Shown one piece after another: positions 1 to 10,002 of a DNA stretch of 64,000 bases (positions within the stretch are counted from its first letter, which is position 1; every line of letters starts with the position of its first letter). Source of the DNA: Streptomyces sp. MspMP-M5 (lineage in GTDB: Bacteria; Actinomycetota; Actinomycetes; Streptomycetales; Streptomycetaceae); NCBI RefSeq assembly GCF_000373585.1, contig NZ_KB891882.1, positions 1-64,000 on the forward strand, given 5' to 3'. The notes below the pieces were generated by a model. The model searched no databases, was not told the origin of the DNA, and worked only from the letters and a program-made list of their open reading frames with translations. The position numbers and the translations under genes are program-made.

Positions 1-110
1 CACTTGATGGGGTAAGGCTCCCAGTAGATGACTGGGTTGATAGGCCAGATATGGAAGCATCGTAAGGTGTGGAGTTGACTGGTACTAATAGGCCGAGGGC
101 TTGTCCTCAG
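1..110 (+). rRNA. rrl: 23S ribosomal RNA, 3' end (partial)
   Basis: The window opens inside the last helices of 23S rRNA. The stretch ending GGTACTAATAGGCCGAGGGC is the conserved actinobacterial 23S 3' terminus. The 5S gene follows 68 bp downstream on the same strand, so this is the tail of a 16S-23S-5S operon transcribed into the window. The exact processed 3' end (about 105-110) is inferred. Confidence 0.95.
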
Positions 111-178
111 TTGCTCGCGTCCACTGTGTTGGTTCTGAAGCCATGAACAGACCAACGGTTGTTCTAAAGTTTCATAGT

Positions 179-297
179 GTTTCGGTGGTTATAGCGTTAG
201 GGAAACGCCCGGTTACATTCCGAACCCGGAAGCTAAGCCTTTCAGCGCCGATGGTACTGCAGGGGGGACCCTGTGGGAGAGTAGGACGCCGCCGAAC
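179..297 (+). rRNA. rrf: 5S ribosomal RNA
   Basis: This 119-nt segment begins GTTTCGGTGG and ends CGCCGCCGAAC, so the two ends pair as the 5S terminal helix. It contains the conserved core CCGAACCCGGAAGCTAAGCC. Length and sequence fit Streptomyces 5S rRNA. It sits 68 bp after the 23S end and 8 bp before a strong terminator, closing the rRNA operon. Confidence 0.97.
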
Positions 298-305
298 TAT
301 CATTC

Positions 306-350
306 AGCTCCGGTCCCTGAACCTTCTGGTTCAGGGACCGGAGCTTTTTT
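306..350 (+). terminator. Intrinsic terminator of the rRNA operon
   Basis: A perfect 18-bp inverted repeat (306-323 with 328-345) has a TTCT tetraloop and runs directly into a T tract (345-350). A hairpin plus U-tail is uncommon in Streptomyces outside rRNA operons, so this is a confident factor-independent terminator for the 5S transcript. Confidence 0.96.
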
Positions 351-400
351 GTTCGGGGGATGAGGTGTTGGGCGTAACGTGACGTTCAACTGTCCTGGAC

Positions 401-1090
401 ATGCTCCGCGGCATGGGGACAGTGGGAACGCTCAGGTCGGCCGGTGTTCGTGCGGGTGACGAGGTGGTGGTGCCGGCTTACGGCAACGCCGAAGTCGCCT
501 CTGCCGTGGTGGAGTTGGGGGCGGTGCCGGTGTTCGCCGATGTGGATGCCGACAGTTACTGCCTGGATCCGGCGGCGGTGGCGGACGCGGTGAACGGCCG
601 GACCGCCGCCGTGGTGGCGGTGCATCGGTTCGGGCGGCCGGCAGAGGTGGCGTGGATCCGCGAAGTCGGCCGGCGGTACGGGTTGTTGGTGCTGGTCGAG
701 GAGGAGCCGGGGGCGCGGCCGGAGGGGGCGGAGCTGCGGGGGGAGCATGCCCGGTATCTGGACGGGCGGTTGCGGGGCGTACGGACGCCGGTGCCTGCAG
801 CCGGGCACACCTATGAGCGGTATGTGGTGCGGGTGCCGGGAAACGGGCGGCCGGACCGGGATGCCTTCGCACGGGCCTTGCGGGGCAAGGGAGTTGGGTG
901 CCGGGTGCCGGTGCAGACGCCGGTCTACCGGATGCCGGGGTTGCGGCGGGACGTCTTTCTGCCGGAGACCGAGCGGGCGGTCGACGAGACGTTGGCGTTG
1001 CCGGTCGAGGCCGGGATGACGCGGCGCGAGGTGCAGCGGATGGCGGGGGCCTGCAATGCGCTGGGCGGATTGCTTCAGCCGGCTTTCTGA
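401..1090 (+). CDS. DegT/DnrJ/EryC1-like protein lacking the PLP-lysine segment
   Basis: The 229-aa product resembles sugar aminotransferases of the DegT/DnrJ/EryC1/StrS family. Residues about 10-105 match the large-domain start (GDEVVVPAYGNAEVASAV, then a PVFADVDADSYCLDP-type segment and a VVAVHRFGRPA-type segment). The C-terminal third looks like the small domain. A normal member has about 370-400 residues. The middle, with the SxxxxK Schiff-base lysine, is missing: after residue about 112 the sequence jumps through an R/E-rich linker to the C-terminal domain. It therefore probably cannot transaminate and may be a vestige or a repurposed fold. The frame is open with Streptomyces codon use, so it is not an obvious pseudogene. 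The start is uncertain because there is no clear Shine-Dalgarno sequence; AACTGT lies 7 nt before the ATG. Confidence 0.7.
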   Translation: MLRGMGTVGTLRSAGVRAGDEVVVPAYGNAEVASAVVELGAVPVFADVDADSYCLDPAAVADAVNGRTAAVVAVHRFGRPAEVAWIREVGRRYGLLVLVEEEPGARPEGAELRGEHARYLDGRLRGVRTPVPAAGHTYERYVVRVPGNGRPDRDAFARALRGKGVGCRVPVQTPVYRMPGLRRDVFLPETERAVDETLALPVEAGMTRREVQRMAGACNALGGLLQPAF

Positions 1091-1148
1091 GCGGGTGCGT
1101 CCGGTTCGGAAATGGCGCGGGAGTGGGGTAGTATTTATCTCGTTGCCG

Positions 1149-1221
1149 GCCCCAATAGCTCAGTCGGCAGAGCGTCTCCATGGTAAGGAGAAGGTCTACG
1201 GTTCGATTCCGTATTGGGGCT
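1149..1221 (+). tRNA. tRNA-Thr (anticodon GGT)
   Basis: A complete 73-nt cloverleaf is visible. The acceptor stem GCCCCAA pairs with TTGGGGC, the D arm is GCTC..GAGC, and the anticodon stem is TCTCC/GGAGA with loop ATGGTAA, giving anticodon GGT. The T arm is TACGG-TTCGATT-CCGTA. The 3' CCA is not encoded (T discriminator followed by CAG). It reads ACC and ACT codons. Confidence 0.97.
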
Positions 1222-1232
1222 CAGATAAGGGA

Positions 1233-1263
1233 AAGTCCCTCACCGACCGGTGGGGGACTTTTT
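1233..1263 (+). terminator. Terminator after tRNA-Thr
   Basis: A 12-bp stem (1233-1244 with 1249-1260, one T-G pair) and a GACC loop are followed by TTT, 12 nt after the tRNA. It is a hairpin with a short U tail, placed to end the tRNA transcript and lying in the converging end of osaC. Confidence 0.85.
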
Positions 1264-1319
1264 CGTTTGCGGGAGTGCGGGAAAGGGCGGGTGGGCCCCG
1301 CCGCCCGGCCCTGAAGGCC

Positions 1320-3980
1320 CTAGGCGGCGGGGATTTCGGGGACGCGGAGGGCGAGGATGGCCATGTCGTCGGAGGCTGGTTCGGCGGCGAAGCGTTCCAC
1401 GGCGCGCAGGACGCGGGCGGCGACGGCGCCGGCGGTCAGGCCCGTACACGTCGTCAGGACGTCGGTGAGGCCGTCGTCGCCGAGCATGCGGGTGCCCTCG
1501 CGGCGTTCGGTGACGCCGTCGGTGACGCACAGCAGGACGTCGCCGGGGTCGAGGGTGACGGTCTGTTCGTAGAGTTCCAGGTCGTCCATGACGCCGAGGA
1601 GGGGCTGGGGTTCGGCGGCCGGCTCGACCGAGCCGTCCTGGCGGAGGCGGAGCGGGAGCGGGTGCCCGGCGCAGACCACCTTCAGCAGGGCGCTGCCGTC
1701 GTCCTGGGGCCACAACTCGCCGTAAAGGAGCGTCAGGAAGCGGCTGCGGGCGCCCTCGTCGAGGATGGCGGCGTTGAGCCGCTCCAGGACGGCGGGGCCG
1801 CCGAAGCCCTCGCGGGCGAGGAGGCGGAGGGCGTGGCGGGCCAGGCCCGTGACGGCGGCGGCCTCGGGGCCGGTGCCGCAGACGTCGCCGATGGCGAAGC
1901 CGTAGGCGCCGTCCCGGATGGGGAAGAGGTCGTAGAAGTCGCCGCCGACCTCGTTGCCCTCGCCGGCCGCGCGGTAGATGACCTCGGCCTCGACGCCGGG
2001 GATGTCGGGGAGTTCCGGGGGCAGCAGGCTGCGCTGGAGGGACTGGCTGATGGCGGTGCGCTCGCTGTAGAGGCGGGAGTTGTCCAGGGCGAGGGCGGCG
2101 CGTCGGGAGAGGTCCTCGGCGAGTTCGAGGATCTCCTGGCGGAAGTGCTCCTCGGTGGGCTTGCCGAGGGTGAGCATGCCGATGACGCGGTTGCGGGCGA
2201 CCAGGGGGAGGACGACGGTCTCGCCGCCGACCGCGGCGGCGGTGGCGAGAGTGGCGCCGGGCCCCTTGGACGGGCGGGCGGACTCCTCCAGGCCGAGGCT
2301 GCGCAGGGAGGTGCGCAGCGCCGCGTCGTGGGCGGCGTCGGCGGGGGCGGTCCAGACGCGGGCGCCGGGGGTGGGGACCGGTTCGGGCGGATCGACCCTC
2401 TGCAGGAGGGTCTTGAGGCCGTCGATGCGGTCCTCGTCCTCGTGGAGGACGTAGGAGAGTTCGGGTTCGGACGCCTGGTCGGCGACGGTGTAGACGGCGC
2501 ACCAGGTGGCGAGCGTGGGGACCGTCATCTGGGCCATCAGGGCCAGGGTCTGGTCGCGGTCGAGGGTGCCGGCCAGGAGGTCGGACGCCTCGACGAGGAA
2601 GGAGAGGGAGCCGCGGCGGAGCTTCTCCAGCTCGGTGAGGCGGGCCCGTTCGACGGCGAGGGCGATGCGGTCGGCGGCGAACTGGAGGCGCAGGGCCTCT
2701 TCGTTGGTGTAGCGGGCGGGGCTCTCGGCGGCGACGCCCAGCGAGCCGGTGAGCCGGCCCTCGACCTTGAGCGGGACGGTGACGACCGAGCGCATGCCCG
2801 TGCCGGACAGCAGCGGGACGGCGCCGGGGACGGCGGTGAGGTCCTCGTGGACGGCGGGCATCCGGGCGGAGCCGTAGCGTCCGGAGCCGGCCTCGACGGG
2901 GACGCGGGCGAACCGCTGGCGGGCGGAGGGCAGGCCCGTCGAGGCGCGGACCTCCAGCTCGGTCTCGTCGTCGGTGGCGAGGAGGAGGTAGGCGGCGTCG
3001 CCGTCGAGCATGTCGCGGGCGCGTTCGACGGTGCGCTGGAGGAGGCCGTCGAGGTCGTCGGGGGCGGGGGAGCCGATGAAGACCTCGAAGGGGTCGGCGG
3101 GGCGGCCCTCGTGCGTGGGGGTGGCGTCGGTGGCGGGCGGGCGCTGGGGGCTCTGGAGGACGGCGCGCTCGTGGTCGCGGACGAGCAGGCAGACGGTGGA
3201 CGCCTCGCCGTCGGTGTCGCGGACGCGCAGGTGGGAGGCGTAGACGGGGACGACGCGGCCGTCGGCGTCCCTTATGCCGTAGGAGCCCTCCCAGCGGGAG
3301 AGCTGGAGCGCCTCGGCGATGCCGGTGCCGGTGCCGGGGGTGTGCGGCCAGGCGGCGAAGTCGGTGAGGGGTTTGCCGATGACCTGCTCGGGGTCGTAGC
3401 CGAAGAGGCCCTGGGCGTCCTCGTTCCAGAACGTGACGCCGCCGCCGCGGTCGACCTGGATCACCGCGACCCGGACCCGGGTGTCGGTGACCGGGAGGGC
3501 GTCCACGGGGAGGGCGGGGCCGGCGGAGCGGGTGCCGGCCGGGCGCTCGGGGAGTTCGAGGTGGAACCAGACGTGCTTCTGGGCGGCGGTGTACTCCACG
3601 CCCCAGCGGGCGGCCAGCGCGCCGCACAGGAGCAGGCCGCGGCCGCCCTCGCGGTCGGGGTGGACCATGGCCTGGCCGGTGCTCTGGAGGGGGATCTCGC
3701 GCTCGGGGTAGCGGTCGGCGACGGAGATCCGGACGCCGCCGTCGGTGCGCAGGCACAGGACGTCGGCGGCGGTGCCGGCGTGCACCACGGCATTGGTGAC
3801 CAGTTCGCTGGTGAGGACCACGGCGTCGTCGACGATGTCGGCGCAGCCCCAGCCCTGGAGGGTGTCGCGGACGAAGGCGCGGGCTGTGGCGACGGAGCGC
3901 CCGACCGGCTCGAAGGTGGCGGCGGCCCGCGCGGTGATCACTGGTCTCCTCATGCGTGTGTCGGTGATCTGCTCCCCCAT
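1320..3980 (-). CDS. osaC: OsaC-type multidomain regulator: RsbW-like kinase, PAS, GAF and SpoIIE phosphatase
   Basis: The 886-aa protein has, in order: an RsbW-like HATPase (residues about 20-145, N-box ELVTNAVVHA and GRGLLL), a PAS domain (about 165-275), two GAF-like domains (about 300-450 and 465-640), and a C-terminal PP2C/SpoIIE phosphatase (about 665-885) with the metal motifs GGDFYD, GDVCGTG and SDDMAIL. This architecture, divergent from a HAMP-repeat hybrid kinase, matches OsaC of S. coelicolor, which is reported to modulate the general-stress sigma factor SigB after osmotic shock. Expected role: cytoplasmic anti-sigma/anti-anti-sigma switch. The upstream start 3980 is chosen because GGAGGGG lies about 9 nt before it. 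Gene symbol is by architecture and context; SigB interaction here is inferred. Confidence 0.9.
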   Translation of the reverse strand: MGEQITDTRMRRPVITARAAATFEPVGRSVATARAFVRDTLQGWGCADIVDDAVVLTSELVTNAVVHAGTAADVLCLRTDGGVRISVADRYPEREIPLQSTGQAMVHPDREGGRGLLLCGALAARWGVEYTAAQKHVWFHLELPERPAGTRSAGPALPVDALPVTDTRVRVAVIQVDRGGGVTFWNEDAQGLFGYDPEQVIGKPLTDFAAWPHTPGTGTGIAEALQLSRWEGSYGIRDADGRVVPVYASHLRVRDTDGEASTVCLLVRDHERAVLQSPQRPPATDATPTHEGRPADPFEVFIGSPAPDDLDGLLQRTVERARDMLDGDAAYLLLATDDETELEVRASTGLPSARQRFARVPVEAGSGRYGSARMPAVHEDLTAVPGAVPLLSGTGMRSVVTVPLKVEGRLTGSLGVAAESPARYTNEEALRLQFAADRIALAVERARLTELEKLRRGSLSFLVEASDLLAGTLDRDQTLALMAQMTVPTLATWCAVYTVADQASEPELSYVLHEDEDRIDGLKTLLQRVDPPEPVPTPGARVWTAPADAAHDAALRTSLRSLGLEESARPSKGPGATLATAAAVGGETVVLPLVARNRVIGMLTLGKPTEEHFRQEILELAEDLSRRAALALDNSRLYSERTAISQSLQRSLLPPELPDIPGVEAEVIYRAAGEGNEVGGDFYDLFPIRDGAYGFAIGDVCGTGPEAAAVTGLARHALRLLAREGFGGPAVLERLNAAILDEGARSRFLTLLYGELWPQDDGSALLKVVCAGHPLPLRLRQDGSVEPAAEPQPLLGVMDDLELYEQTVTLDPGDVLLCVTDGVTERREGTRMLGDDGLTDVLTTCTGLTAGAVAARVLRAVERFAAEPASDDMAILALRVPEIPAA

Positions 3981-4241
3981 GGTCGCGGTGCCCCTCCGAA
4001 TACCTGTCGTGCTCGCACCACCGCCCGTAGGGAAACACCGGGTCGGGTGGACAGCCGTATGCCAGGTTACTTACCTTCGCCGGGCCCGGGGATGCCGGTC
4101 ACGTGTCTTTCGCCCCAATCGTGCATCGGGACGGTGTGCGATGCTGCCGAACTGTTATGGCCTGGTTGAGCCGTGGTGAAACACTGGGCAAGCATGAAGA
4201 GAGAGCCCGGAGAGAACAGTCGACCCTGCGGGAGGGACACG

Positions 4242-7200
4242 GTGGAGTCTGGCGCAGTCGCGCGGGGCGCAAGCACGCGCGCAAAAGGCGGACGATCCCG
4301 GAGTAATGGGACGACTGAGGTCGATACAGCTGCGCTGAATCGGCTGCTCGCCGCGCTCGTCGCCATGCGGGACGGGAACTTCCGCAAGCGGTTGACGGTT
4401 TCCGGCGAAGGCGTCATGTCGGAGATCGCGGCGGTCTTCAACGAGGTCGCCGACCGCAATCTGCATCTGACGGGCGAGCTGGCGCGGGTGCGCCGGGTCG
4501 TCGGACGTGAGGGAAAGCTCACCGAGCGGCTGGAGGTCGGCGCGGCCGAGGGCTCCTGGGCCGCGGCCATCGAGGCGTCCAACGCCCTGGTCGACGATCT
4601 GGTGCGGCCGGTCTCCGAGGTGGGGCGGGTGCTGTCCGCGGTCTCCGAGGGCGACCTTGAGCAGCGGATGGACCTGCGGTCGCGGAGTTCGGACAGCTCT
4701 TCGGAGCATCCTCTGAGGGGTGAATTCCTGAAGGTCGGCCGGACCGTCAACGGTCTGGTGGACCAGCTCTCCGCCTTCACCGACGAGGTCACCAGGGTGG
4801 CCAGCGAGGTCGGTACGGAGGGCAAGCTCGGCGGCCAGGCGCGGGTGCGCGGAATGTCCGGTTCGTGGAAGGACCTCACGGATTCCGTCAATACGATGGC
4901 GTCCCGGCTGACCGCGCAGGTACGTGACATCGCTCTCGTCACCACGGCCGTGGCCAAGGGCGATCTGTCGCGCAAGGTGACCGTCCATGTCGCCGGCGAG
5001 ATGCTGGAGCTGAAGAACACCGTCAACACGATGGTGGACCAGCTGTCCTCGTTCGCCTCCGAGGTGACCCGGGTCGCACGCGAGGTCGGCACCGAAGGGG
5101 AGCTGGGCGGCCAGGCCCAGGTCCCCGGCGTGGCCGGGGTGTGGAAGGACCTGACCGACTCCGTCAACCTCATGGCGGGCAATCTGACCGCGCAGGTGCG
5201 CGGGATCGCCCAGGTGACCACCGCGGTCGCCAACGGCGACCTGTCGCAGAAGGTCACGGTCAGCGCCCGCGGCGAGGTGGCGCAGCTGGCCGAGACCATC
5301 AACACCATGACCGAGACCCTGCGCACCTTCGCCGACGAGGTGACGCGGGTGGCCAACGAGGTCGGGGCCGAGGGCCAGCTCGGCGGCCAGGCGCAGGTGC
5401 CGGGCGCCGCGGGTACGTGGAAGGACCTCACCGACTCGGTGAACAACGCCTTCCGCAACCTCACCGGGCAGGTCCGGGACATCGCCCAGGTGACGACGGC
5501 GGTGGCCAACGGCGACCTTTCGCAGAAGGTCACCGTCGATGTGGCCGGCGAGATGCTGGAGTTGAAGAACACCGTCAACACGATGGTGGACCAGCTCTCG
5601 TCGTTCGGTGCCGAAGTGACGCGGGTGGCGCGGGAGATCGGCGTCGAGGGCGAACTGGGCGGCCAGGCCGCCGTACCGGGCGCGGCCGGCACCTGGAAGG
5701 ACCTCACCGACTCCGTCAACACCGCCTTCCGCAACCTCACCGGGCAGGTGCGCAACATCGCCCAGGTGACGACGGCGGTGGCCAACGGCGACCTCTCGCA
5801 GAAGGTCACCGTGGACGTCTCCGGCGAGATGCTCCAGCTGAAGAACACCGTGAACACCATGGTGGACCAGCTGTCGTCGTTCGCCGACCAGGTCACCCGC
5901 ATGGCCAGGGACGTGGGCACCGAGGGCCGGCTGGGCGGCCAGGCGCGGGTGGACGGCGTCAGCGGCACCTGGAAGGAACTGACCGACTCCGTCAACTTCA
6001 TGGCGGGCAACCTCACCTCGCAGGTGCGGCAGATCGCCCAGGTGACGACGGCGGTGGCGCGGGGCGACCTGTCGCAGAAGATCGACGTCGATGCGCGCGG
6101 CGAGATCCTGGAGCTCAAGAACACCATCAACACGATGGTCGACCAGCTCTCCGCCTTCGCCGAGCAGGTGACCCGGGTCGCCCGGGAGGTCGGCACGGAG
6201 GGCCGGCTGGGCGGTCAGGCGCAGGTGCCGGGCGTCGCCGGTGTCTGGCGTGATCTGACAGACTCGGTGAACGGCATGGCCGGCAACCTCACCGCCCAGG
6301 TCCGCAACATCGCGCAGGTCGCGACGGCGGTGGCGCGGGGCGACCTGTCGCAGAAGATCGACGTGGACGCGCGCGGCGAGATCCTGGAGCTCAAGAACAC
6401 CCTCAACACCATGGTGGACCAGCTCTCCTCGTTCGCCGAGGAGGTCACCCGGGTCGCCAGGGAGGTCGGCACCGAGGGCATCCTGGGCGGCCAGGCCGAG
6501 GTCCAGGGCGTCAGCGGTACGTGGAAGGACCTCACCCAGTCCGTCAACTTCATGGCCAACAACCTGACGTCGCAGGTGCGCAACATCGGCGAGGTGACGA
6601 CCGCGGTGGCCCGCGGCGACCTCTCCAAGAAGATCACCGTCGACGCCAAGGGCGAGATCCTCGAACTCGTCACGACCGTGAACACCATGGTCGACCAGCT
6701 GTCGCTGTTCGCGGAGCAGGTGACGCGGGTGGCCCGCGAGGTCGGTACGGAGGGCCAACTCGGCGGCCAGGCACGGGTTCCGGGCGTCACCGGGATCTGG
6801 AAGGACCTCAGCGACAACGTCAACCTGATGGCCAACAACCTGACCATCCAGGTGCGGAACATCTCGCAGGTCTCGGCGGCGGTCGCCAACGGCGACCTGA
6901 CGAAGAAGGTGACGGTCGAGGCGCGCGGCGAGGTCGCGCAGCTGGCCGACACCGTCAACACCATGGTGACCACGCTCTCGTCGTTCGCCGACGAGGTGAC
7001 CCGGGTGGCCCGTGAGGTGGGCACCGACGGCATCCTGGGCGGCCAGGCCCGGGTGCCCGGTGTCGCCGGCACGTGGAAGGACCTCACCGAGTCGGTGAAC
7101 TCCATGGCCAACAACCTCACCGGCCAGGTCCGCAACATCGCCATGGTCACCACCGCCATCGCCAAGGGCGACCTGACCAAGAAGATCGACATCGACGCGC

Positions 7201-9734
7201 GGGGCGAGATCCTGGCGCTGAAGACCACCATCAACACGATGGTCGACCAGCTGTCGTCGTTCGCCGAGCAGGTCACCAGGGTGGCCCGCGAGGTGGGCAC
7301 GGAGGGCCAGCTGGGCGGTCAGGCGCAGGTGCGCGGCGTGGCCGGCACCTGGAAGGACCTGACGGAGTCGGTGAACGAGATGGCCGGGAACCTCACCCGG
7401 CAGGTCCGGGCCATCGCCGCGGTCGCCGCCGCGGTGACCCTCGGCGACCACAACGTCCGCATCGACGTGGACGCGGCCGGCGAGATCCTGGAGCTCCAGG
7501 ACAACATCAACACCATGATCTCCACGCTCCGGGAGACCACCCTCGCCAACGAGGAACAGGACTGGCTGAAGGGCAACCTCGCCCGGATCTCCGGTCTGAT
7601 GCAGGGTCGGCGCGACCTCAAGGACGTCGCCACGCTCATCATGAGCGAGCTCTCGCCCGCGGTCTCCGCGCAGCACGGGGCGTTCTTCCTCGCCGCGCGG
7701 CCCGACGTGCAGGAGATCGGCACCGACGGCGACGGCGGGTACGAGCTGCGGCTGATGGGCTCGTACGGCTACTCCATGGGGGAGATGCCGACGACGTTCC
7801 GGCCCGGGGAGACGCTGATCGGGACGGCGGCCGAGGAGGGCCGCACGATCCTGGTGGAGAACGTGCCCTCCGGCTACCTCAAGATCGCCTCGGGGCTGGG
7901 GGAGGCGCCGCCGGCCAACATCATCGTGCTGCCGGTGCTCTTCGAGGACAAGGTCCTCGGCGTCATCGAGCTGGCGTCCTTCCAGCCGTTCACCCAGATC
8001 CAGAAGGACTTCCTCAGCCAGATCGCCGAGATGATCGCGACGAGCGTCAACACCATCTCGGTCAACACCAAGACCGAGGTGCTGCTGGGGCAGTCGCAGG
8101 AGCTGACCGAGCAACTGCGGGAGCGCTCCGCGGAGTTGGAGAGCCGGCAGAAGGCGCTGGAGCTGTCCAACTCCGAACTGGAGGAGAAGGCCGAGCAGCT
8201 GCGGGCGCAGAACCGCGACATCGAGGTGAAGAACACCGAGATCGAGGAGGCCCGGCAGGTCCTGGAGGAGCGTGCCGAGCAGCTCGCGGTCTCCATGCGC
8301 TACAAGTCGGAGTTCCTGGCGAACATGTCGCACGAGCTGCGCACGCCGCTGAACTCGCTGCTGATCCTCGCCAAGCTGCTGGCCGACAACGCCGAGGGGA
8401 ACCTCTCCCCGAAGCAGGTGGAGTTCTCCGAGACCATCCACGGCGCCGGTTCCGACCTGCTCCAGCTGATCAACGACATCCTCGACCTGTCCAAGGTGGA
8501 GGCCGGCAAGATGGACGTCAGCCCGACCCGGATCGCGCTGGTCCAGCTCGTCGACTACGTCGAGGCGACGTTCCGGCCGCTGACGGCCGAGAAGGGGCTC
8601 GACTTCTCCGTACGGGTCTCCCCGGAGCTGCCCGCGACGCTCCACACCGACGAGCAGCGGCTCCTCCAGGTACTGCGCAACCTCCTGTCCAACGCGGTGA
8701 AGTTCACCGACAGCGGTGCGGTCGAGCTGGTGATCCGGCCGGCCGGGGAGGACGTCCCGGTGGCCATCCGTGAGCAGCTGCTGGAGCACGGCTCGCTGCG
8801 CGACCCGGACGCCGACATGATCGCCTTCTCGGTGACCGACACCGGTATCGGCATCGCGCCGAGCAAGATGCGGGTCATCTTCGAGGCGTTCAAGCAGGCC
8901 GACGGGACCACCAGCCGCAAGTACGGCGGTACGGGCCTGGGCCTGTCCATCAGCCGGGAGATCGCACGGCTGCTGGGCGGCGAGATCCACGTCCAGAGCG
9001 AGCCCAACCGCGGCTCGACGTTCACGCTGTACCTGCCGCACAACCCCGGCGGGCTGCCGCCGCAGGGCTATCCGCAGCTGGTCGCCGGCGGGCTGGCGAT
9101 GGACGCGGAGGCGCGCGAGGTCGAGACCGGGCACGTCGAGGGCGAGGAGCCGGCGCGTGAGACGGGGGCCGGCGGCAGCCTCAACCGGCGCCGGCGGCGG
9201 GCGGTTTCGGGCGCGGCGCGGCGGCTCGCGCTGCCCGGCCAGGCGCCGTCCGCGGCGGCCGGTGCGCCGCAGCCGCCGGCCGCGGCGGGCCACCAGCCGG
9301 ACGAGTCCTGGCTCGGCAACGGGCAGGACCTCGTCGACCCGGGCTTCGAGGGCGGCTTCCACGGCGAGAAGGTGCTGATCGTCGACGACGACATCCGCAA
9401 CGTCTTCGCGCTCACCAGCGTCCTGGAGCAGCACGGCCTGTCGGTGCTGTACGCGGAGAACGGCCGGGAGGGCATCGAGGTGCTGGAGCAGCACGACGAT
9501 ATCGTGCTGGTCCTGATGGACATCATGATGCCGGAGATGGACGGTTACGCGACCACGGCCGCGATCCGGCGGATGCCGCAGTTCGCCGGGCTGCCCATCA
9601 TCGCGCTGACCGCGAAGGCGATGAAGGGCGACCGGGAGAAGAGCATCGACGCCGGGGCGTCGGACTACGTGACCAAGCCGGTGGACACCGACCATCTGCT
9701 GTCGGTCATGGAGCACTGGATGCGGCAGAGGTGA
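4242..9734 (+). CDS. osaA: OsaA: giant hybrid histidine kinase with ten HAMP repeats
   Basis: The protein is 1830 aa. Residues about 137-1067 are ten tandem units of about 92 aa, each a pair of HAMP-like helices (signature GDLSQKVTV ... [10 protein letters not shown] ... WKDLTDSVN). A GAF domain (about 1120-1275), a coiled coil (about 1290-1355), HisKA (phosphoacceptor His1364 in MSHELRTPL), HATPase_c ([17 protein letters not shown]) and a C-terminal receiver (Asp1760 in [11 protein letters not shown]) follow. There is no membrane segment, so it is probably cytosolic. The GTG at 4242 is chosen because GGGAGGG lies 5 nt upstream; ATG 4194 is an alternative. Context (osaC divergent, osaB downstream) identifies the osmoadaptation kinase OsaA. 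The repeats likely act as a long signal-transmission rod. Confidence 0.93.
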   Translation: MESGAVARGASTRAKGGRSRSNGTTEVDTAALNRLLAALVAMRDGNFRKRLTVSGEGVMSEIAAVFNEVADRNLHLTGELARVRRVVGREGKLTERLEVGAAEGSWAAAIEASNALVDDLVRPVSEVGRVLSAVSEGDLEQRMDLRSRSSDSSSEHPLRGEFLKVGRTVNGLVDQLSAFTDEVTRVASEVGTEGKLGGQARVRGMSGSWKDLTDSVNTMASRLTAQVRDIALVTTAVAKGDLSRKVTVHVAGEMLELKNTVNTMVDQLSSFASEVTRVAREVGTEGELGGQAQVPGVAGVWKDLTDSVNLMAGNLTAQVRGIAQVTTAVANGDLSQKVTVSARGEVAQLAETINTMTETLRTFADEVTRVANEVGAEGQLGGQAQVPGAAGTWKDLTDSVNNAFRNLTGQVRDIAQVTTAVANGDLSQKVTVDVAGEMLELKNTVNTMVDQLSSFGAEVTRVAREIGVEGELGGQAAVPGAAGTWKDLTDSVNTAFRNLTGQVRNIAQVTTAVANGDLSQKVTVDVSGEMLQLKNTVNTMVDQLSSFADQVTRMARDVGTEGRLGGQARVDGVSGTWKELTDSVNFMAGNLTSQVRQIAQVTTAVARGDLSQKIDVDARGEILELKNTINTMVDQLSAFAEQVTRVAREVGTEGRLGGQAQVPGVAGVWRDLTDSVNGMAGNLTAQVRNIAQVATAVARGDLSQKIDVDARGEILELKNTLNTMVDQLSSFAEEVTRVAREVGTEGILGGQAEVQGVSGTWKDLTQSVNFMANNLTSQVRNIGEVTTAVARGDLSKKITVDAKGEILELVTTVNTMVDQLSLFAEQVTRVAREVGTEGQLGGQARVPGVTGIWKDLSDNVNLMANNLTIQVRNISQVSAAVANGDLTKKVTVEARGEVAQLADTVNTMVTTLSSFADEVTRVAREVGTDGILGGQARVPGVAGTWKDLTESVNSMANNLTGQVRNIAMVTTAIAKGDLTKKIDIDARGEILALKTTINTMVDQLSSFAEQVTRVAREVGTEGQLGGQAQVRGVAGTWKDLTESVNEMAGNLTRQVRAIAAVAAAVTLGDHNVRIDVDAAGEILELQDNINTMISTLRETTLANEEQDWLKGNLARISGLMQGRRDLKDVATLIMSELSPAVSAQHGAFFLAARPDVQEIGTDGDGGYELRLMGSYGYSMGEMPTTFRPGETLIGTAAEEGRTILVENVPSGYLKIASGLGEAPPANIIVLPVLFEDKVLGVIELASFQPFTQIQKDFLSQIAEMIATSVNTISVNTKTEVLLGQSQELTEQLRERSAELESRQKALELSNSELEEKAEQLRAQNRDIEVKNTEIEEARQVLEERAEQLAVSMRYKSEFLANMSHELRTPLNSLLILAKLLADNAEGNLSPKQVEFSETIHGAGSDLLQLINDILDLSKVEAGKMDVSPTRIALVQLVDYVEATFRPLTAEKGLDFSVRVSPELPATLHTDEQRLLQVLRNLLSNAVKFTDSGAVELVIRPAGEDVPVAIREQLLEHGSLRDPDADMIAFSVTDTGIGIAPSKMRVIFEAFKQADGTTSRKYGGTGLGLSISREIARLLGGEIHVQSEPNRGSTFTLYLPHNPGGLPPQGYPQLVAGGLAMDAEAREVETGHVEGEEPARETGAGGSLNRRRRRAVSGAARRLALPGQAPSAAAGAPQPPAAAGHQPDESWLGNGQDLVDPGFEGGFHGEKVLIVDDDIRNVFALTSVLEQHGLSVLYAENGREGIEVLEQHDDIVLVLMDIMMPEMDGYATTAAIRRMPQFAGLPIIALTAKAMKGDREKSIDAGASDYVTKPVDTDHLLSVMEHWMRQR
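4650..7442 (+). repeat. Tandem 276-bp coding repeat of HAMP pairs inside osaA
   Basis: The codons for Gly-Asp-Leu recur at 4650, 4959, 5235, 5511, 5787, 6063, 6339, 6615, 6891 and 7167, with a diverged copy (Gly-Asp-His) at 7443. From 4959 to 7443 the spacing is exactly 276 bp, nine times. The first unit is 309 bp because of a short insertion. Neighbouring units share long identical DNA stretches, for example around 5457-5545 and 5733-5821. Confidence 0.95.
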
Positions 9735-10002
9735 CGGGGCGTCCGGTGGGCGTCCAGTATGGGGATCCGGAAGAGGATCACCGCGTGCTGACTGAGTGTG
9801 GCCGTGGACGTGTGGAACCGCGGGATTCGGGGAACCTTCTCGTCTCTCGCTGCGTTTCTGCTACGTGCACAGTGACATCGCGGTGACAGGGTGTGGCGAC
9901 AGGCGGGGTGCAGCTACCATGACCGGCACAAGGACGGGCGGCGTGACGGAGCCGTCCCCTGGGGCGGCGTCCGGTTCGATGCCGGGGCGAGGAGGACGGG
10001 CC

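Noticed and set aside
4650-7442. CRISPR array
   Set aside because: The regular repeats are coding HAMP units in one frame, not short direct repeats with unique spacers. No cas genes occur in the window.
4155-9716. A 1853-aa open frame antisense to osaA, and similar long antisense frames at 1056-4169, 1240-4038 and 10779-13976
   Set aside because: They follow from third-position GC bias. They show no domain motifs, have odd composition (Arg/His/Pro or Gly/Val/Glu-rich), and cover known genes, tRNA or terminators.
9831-9856. ECF-type promoter GGAAC-N18-GTT between osaA and osaB
   Set aside because: Spacing resembles SigR-type promoters, but the -35 ends in C and the motif is short enough to arise by chance. 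It was not supported by anything else.
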